In this document: positions 60,101-64,000 of the stretch, one piece after another
How the letters are laid out: the number at the start of each line of letters is the position of its first letter
How positions within the stretch are numbered: position 1 is the first letter of the stretch
Source: Montifringilla adamsi
Lineage: Eukaryota; Chordata; Aves; Passeriformes; Passeridae
Direction: 5' to 3'
DNA: 64,000 bases
NCBI GenBank assembly: GCA_017590115.1
Contig: JAGGNK010008670.1
Location: 3,876,751 to 3,940,750, forward strand
Program-made: the position numbers and the translations under genes
The notes under the pieces: model-generated
The model's input: only the letters and a program-made list of their open reading frames with translations
The model's database searches: none
What the model was told of the DNA's origin: nothing

Positions 60101-63002
60101 TGCACTTCTATCAGTACAGGTTGGTATAGCTGTGTCTGCTTTTAAGTTCCAGTTAATTGCCAAAACCACTGAAGAAGAAAAAAAACTTTAAATATGCATA
60201 AGGCCCACATTCTAAGCTGTTGCATTTATATTTAAAGCATAACTCATTATCTGTGGCTCTCCTAAATCCACAGGGAATGTTACATACCAGATGAACAGGA
60301 CCAAATGTGCCTTACTGGGGTCTGCTCTGAGCTCCTGGCACCTGGCAGGGATTCTGACTGAGCTGGACACAAACACTAGCTGGAGAAGCTCTCCTGAAAG
60401 CTGTCTAATAAAGCAAAATTAAAGCAGCCATGAAATTCTCATGCATGTAACACTGATTAACTACAGGTCTAAATAAGACCCCTAAGTCCACATTTTCTAG
60501 TACACCTTAAAGCATTATCAAACCACATTTATGTATCTCTACTTTTTACATTGCCTAAGAACAGTACAATCAGAAGACAGATTAAAAATTAGCCAGTGAG
60601 ATTTCTGTATAAAAATAATAAAACTTTAAGACAAAAGCCAAAGGATAAATATCTAAGATATCTTTAGTCTTCAGTTAGCTCATCAAAACAGAACATATCC
60701 TTTAGAACATATGTTACAGATATGCTACACTGTGTATCTTACAGAAATGCTACAAATGGGAACCCACTGTCTCCATCATTTGAATGTCTTTCAAATGAAC
60801 ATTAGCAAACATTGGAACTTCAACTAAGAAGTTTATTTTACAACAGTAAATGAAAATAGAAAAAAAAAAAAAACAAACTAGAAAGTGCTTAGCAACTTCC
60901 CTCCAAAATAAACCCAGGCATCAATTCATCCTCTAAAGCTTTGGTGCCATTTGGGTAAGGGTTCTCACCACATACCAGCGTGCAACTGCAATGTGTTGTC
61001 CTAACTTGCAGCTTCAGTGGTTAACAAAAACATTAATAACATCTGCTATTAGCAAGCTCAAACAGTTGTAATTAAGAACAATGATTCTAATGTTATTCTC
61101 CAGAAGGTAATGGTAGAAAATCTGTTAGTGGAAACAAAGCAATAGTCTAATTAAAGGAAAATGAAGCACAGATTTTTCTGTAATTCAAATTTACTCTTTA
61201 AGGTCATCAGTTAAATAATATACATATTAATCTGTCTGTCACAAACCTGCCTTTTAGCCAGTGTATGTGCATTGACTCCTTTTGATCTAGGGCAGCAGTT
61301 CTCAAACTTTAGGTCAGTTCCTCTTCTCTTCAGGAATACTGTAAAGCCCCCTGAATACCTCCCTACAGAATCATATATTATGCATTAATTTGCATAAAAT
61401 AAAAAAAATACATTATTTGCAGACACATACACATATTTAATTCAAATATACACAATGACTATCAGCACACGTACCCTTCTTTCCCTAAACAAGAGCTTAA
61501 GGAACCAGGTCTGTACATAAGGGGAGTGGAGCTGCAAAAGGGAGGGAACAGAAGGATAAAATGCATCCAAGAGCATCCGTGCACAGGTGGTGGGGAAGCA
61601 AAGGCCAAGAAAGTGCTGCTGCCTCAGAGCCCAGGCAGCTTCCAAGAGCGTCAGTAACTGGGGAAATGTATTTGTTCCACAGAGTGTGAGAGAGGGAAGA
61701 TGGAGGGGGACACTAAAATCCCACCACCTGGGTCTGCAGCATCCAAGACAAAACATCCTGCCACAGGGACAAAGCAGGGCCCCTGGATATCTCTCTGTCC
61801 TGGTCCTCCCAAGTTTGCCCTAAACCAGGACATTCTCCCAGAGTTGCCAACGCTGGCATTCCTCCTGCCGACCTGCAGCTCCAGGCTCCCTCATGGCAGC
61901 AGCAGCTGCTCCTGCACAAGCTCTGAAGGGGCCTCACTGCTCCTTCCTCAGAGTACTGCAAGCACAGCTCACACTGGCCACAGGACAAGGAAAAGGTGCT
62001 TGGAAGCTTCCAGTGAGGCAATGGGAATGCACTACAGGGAAAGACATGTTAGAGGAGGTACCAAGAACATCTGAGTTATGCTGTCCCTTCTCTACCCCCA
62101 GTCTCTAAAGCAACTTGTCTCAACATGAGCTGGTCCTGGCTGCAGTTTTCAGCCCCTCACACCCAGGCATTTGGGAACCTGAACCCCAAATGCTCACTCT
62201 CTTCCTCAGGGTCCACTCTGAACCCCCATTTGAGAACTGCTGGTCTAGCTTAACTAGCAGCATATGAAACTACAAACCTAACACTTAATGCCCCCTTAGT
62301 GCATAGCAGCATTCAAAGAGTAAAGTAACATGTGCTTCAGTTACCTCTGGCAGGAGTGTCAGTAGCCTGATCATGAGGATTTTGATGAGACATCTACATG
62401 GTTTATAGTATTTTACAGACTTCAAGAAAATACTATAGTGGCAGAGATGAGGGTAAGCCTACACGAGGAATACCAGCCGCCAACCTACCCCTTACAAACA
62501 ATTTGCTCAAGACTAAAACAAACTCAGAGAGCACAACTAAATGCATAGCATTTTACTGGTACTAGTGCTTCCACAGGGCCTGTGGACACTTCTGTTAGTT
62601 CAGTCCAAACACTGCTGTATGTGGGAGAAGTCTTTCAGAATACAGCAACACAATTTAAATGGTGTCTAGACTGGGGTGGGGATTGGGGTGTTAATCATAA
62701 CTCATAAGATGATGTACATGTTGGGGAAGATCTAACCTATCACAGCATATTTCACTTCATGTTTTTCCATGAAAAAGTTCAACTCAAAGCATTACTCAGG
62801 CTTTACTATAAACTTATTAGTTATGGAAAACTACAGAGGACTCCTGGTATAATCAAAGGAACATTTTAAAGTCTTTATGTGGGGAGAGCCCCACCTACTT
62901 AACAAAACATCACAGTAACACTCATGCCACAGTGAAGATGTTGGCATATTACTGTTGGTTCTGTCACTGAGAAACTGTTGTTTAAACCTTCATGTTCACC
63001 TC
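54141..63002 (-). other. PHC3: Noncoding region between GPR160 and the PHC3 stop: PHC3 3' UTR and/or intergenic
   Basis: No coding exon is recognisable. The PHC3 3' UTR must start at 63002 and run leftward. AATAAA on the minus strand (TTTATT on plus) occurs at 60832-60837, 60061-60066, 56245-56250, 56041-56046 and 54690-54695, and ATTAAA at 61436-61441. The true end cannot be chosen from sequence alone. A hAT-type transposon is embedded at 61293-62242. Confidence 0.5.
61293..62242. mobile_element. hAT (Charlie-like) DNA transposon, ancient and non-autonomous
   Basis: The left end reads CAGCAGTTCTCAAA (61293) and the right end is its inverted counterpart TTTGAGAACTGCTG (ending 62242). This is the CAGnGGTTCTCAAA terminal inverted repeat of the hAT-Charlie group. 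The 8-bp flanks are ATCTAGGG and GTCTAGCT, which share TCTAG and fit the hAT target preference nTCTAGAn. The ~950-bp interior holds no transposase that I recognise; open frames are short and broken. The decayed target duplication indicates an old insertion. Confidence 0.8.
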
Positions 63003-63157
63003 CTAGGATTCTTTCAAGGAATTGATACGTGCACAGATTTTCAATGCAGGTCCAAGCTTAATATTCATTGCACTCATAAGGTGATCCTCCTTCAACAAAA
63101 GGAGAGCTTGTCCATCAATTTCTTGTGCTCTAAATTCATCTGCAATATCTTGACAAC
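63003..63157 (-). CDS. PHC3: PHC3, polyhomeotic homolog 3: last coding exon (C-terminal part of SAM domain)
   Basis: PHC3 is a Polycomb PRC1 subunit whose SAM domain polymerises to compact chromatin. Read on the minus strand, this 155-nt exon begins at 63157 after acceptor TTATTGCCTTTAG, splits its first codon (G in the previous exon, GT here) and ends with TAG at 63005-63003. It encodes CQDIADEFRAQEIDGQALLL, then KEDHLMSAMNIKLGPALKIC and ARINSLKES. That matches the C-terminus of PHC3, with the SAM signature LGPALKI. All upstream exons are beyond the right edge. Its closeness to GPR160 in convergent orientation matches the human locus. Confidence 0.93.
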
Positions 63158-64000
63158 CTAAAGGCAATAAAAAATATGATTACTGGTTTAGAAATGCCCA
63201 TTCTTACATCCAGTGTCCACACCAGATTTTGTCCACACCAGATCTTTTCAGCAACACATTTTCCAGTGCTTATCCCTTTAGCTTGTTGAACCTGAATTAC
63301 ATGCAAGAGTTCAGTATTATGATGGGAATTCTGAAATAATACGAAAATAATTTTACTACAGCCTCTAATTACACTGTATTTACTGGGGAACTACTCATTG
63401 GGAATTTCAAGTCCCAGCAAAGACAGAATTTTCATTTCATTAAGAGGAACAACCTCTCATCATTAGAAGAGATTGCTATTTCAGTGCCGTTTTCCCAATC
63501 AGGAACATAATTCAAGTGGGTTCTTTCCAGCAATAAAAAGATATGACTATCTAATTCTATAAATGACAAATACATTATACTGCTCTGTGCAGTGAGAACA
63601 TCCAAATAGCTACAATTTCCAAAAGGAGTTAATTCCATCTGTGTGTTACACCACTGAGCTAAGGAAACAAAGTTTTGACGTACGGGCTTTGACATAACCA
63701 TCTCATGAAGACATTTACCATTAGTTATCAGAGTGAATATTCTACACACAGCAGTAACTCACTTCACAAGTGCAACTTTAAACTGGTTGGATCTTTTTTC
63801 CCCAAGTTAAACACCTTTTCTCAACATGAAATACCAGTCTCAGGTTACTGAAGATCACAACATTAAAAAAAAGACTGTACATGGGTTGGACTGTCCCAAG
63901 TAACTGAGGGCCCCTTTCCACTGAAGAACACTGTGGGAATAAAGGTTCCTCCAAAGATGTTTTGGACATGTGCTGAGCAGGATCAGCCAGTTATGCCTGA
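63158..64000 (-). other. PHC3: PHC3 last intron (partial)
   Basis: AT-rich sequence without a further PHC3 exon before the window ends. The open frames here are short and unrecognised. Confidence 0.8.

Noticed and set aside
61442..62074. Overlapping frames inside the hAT element as transposase remnants
   Set aside because: No hAT dimerisation motif or DDE-type residues are recognisable, and the frames are short on both strands.

Overview
This 64 kb window is vertebrate nuclear DNA, almost certainly from a bird. It has GT-AG introns, CpG-island promoters and AT-rich noncoding DNA. The only interspersed repeats recognised with confidence are truncated CR1 LINE 3' ends and one old hAT-type DNA transposon; no SINEs were recognised. 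The gene order SAMD7 - SEC62 - GPR160 - PHC3 is that of the human 3q26.2 block, which from memory corresponds to chicken chromosome 9. The species cannot be fixed from the sequence.

Layout. 1-11,985: noncoding DNA upstream of SAMD7, with CR1 fragments, a short CA repeat and two TATA-like sites near CRX/OTX-type motifs. 11,986-19,474: SAMD7, plus strand, eight coding exons, 543 aa, with a C-terminal SAM domain. 19,475-27,180: SAMD7 3' flank and intergenic DNA with a TTCC microsatellite, an A-tract and a CR1. 27,181-27,460: a CR1 abutting the SEC62 CpG island, which itself contains a 100-bp tandem repeat. 27,993-42,602: SEC62, plus strand, eight coding exons, 400 aa, complete. 42,603-51,190: SEC62 3' UTR, a candidate orphan exon, GATA and T-tract repeats, then a ~50-bp-period minisatellite against the GPR160 CpG island. 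51,195-54,140: GPR160, with noncoding 5' exons and a single coding exon (343 aa). 54,140-63,002: no coding sequence; either a long PHC3 3' UTR read on the minus strand, intergenic DNA, or both, with a ~950-bp hAT element. 63,003-63,157: last coding exon of PHC3 on the minus strand (end of its SAM domain). 63,158-64,000: PHC3 intron.

The genes are not an operon. SAMD7 and PHC3 both encode Polycomb-type SAM domains, so two proteins of that class flank an ER translocation factor (SEC62) and an orphan 7TM receptor (GPR160). I found no credible new biological system. The items most worth checking are the hAT element, the two promoter-adjacent tandem repeats, the poly-asparagine run in GPR160, the orphan exon downstream of SEC62 and the candidate SAMD7 promoter region.
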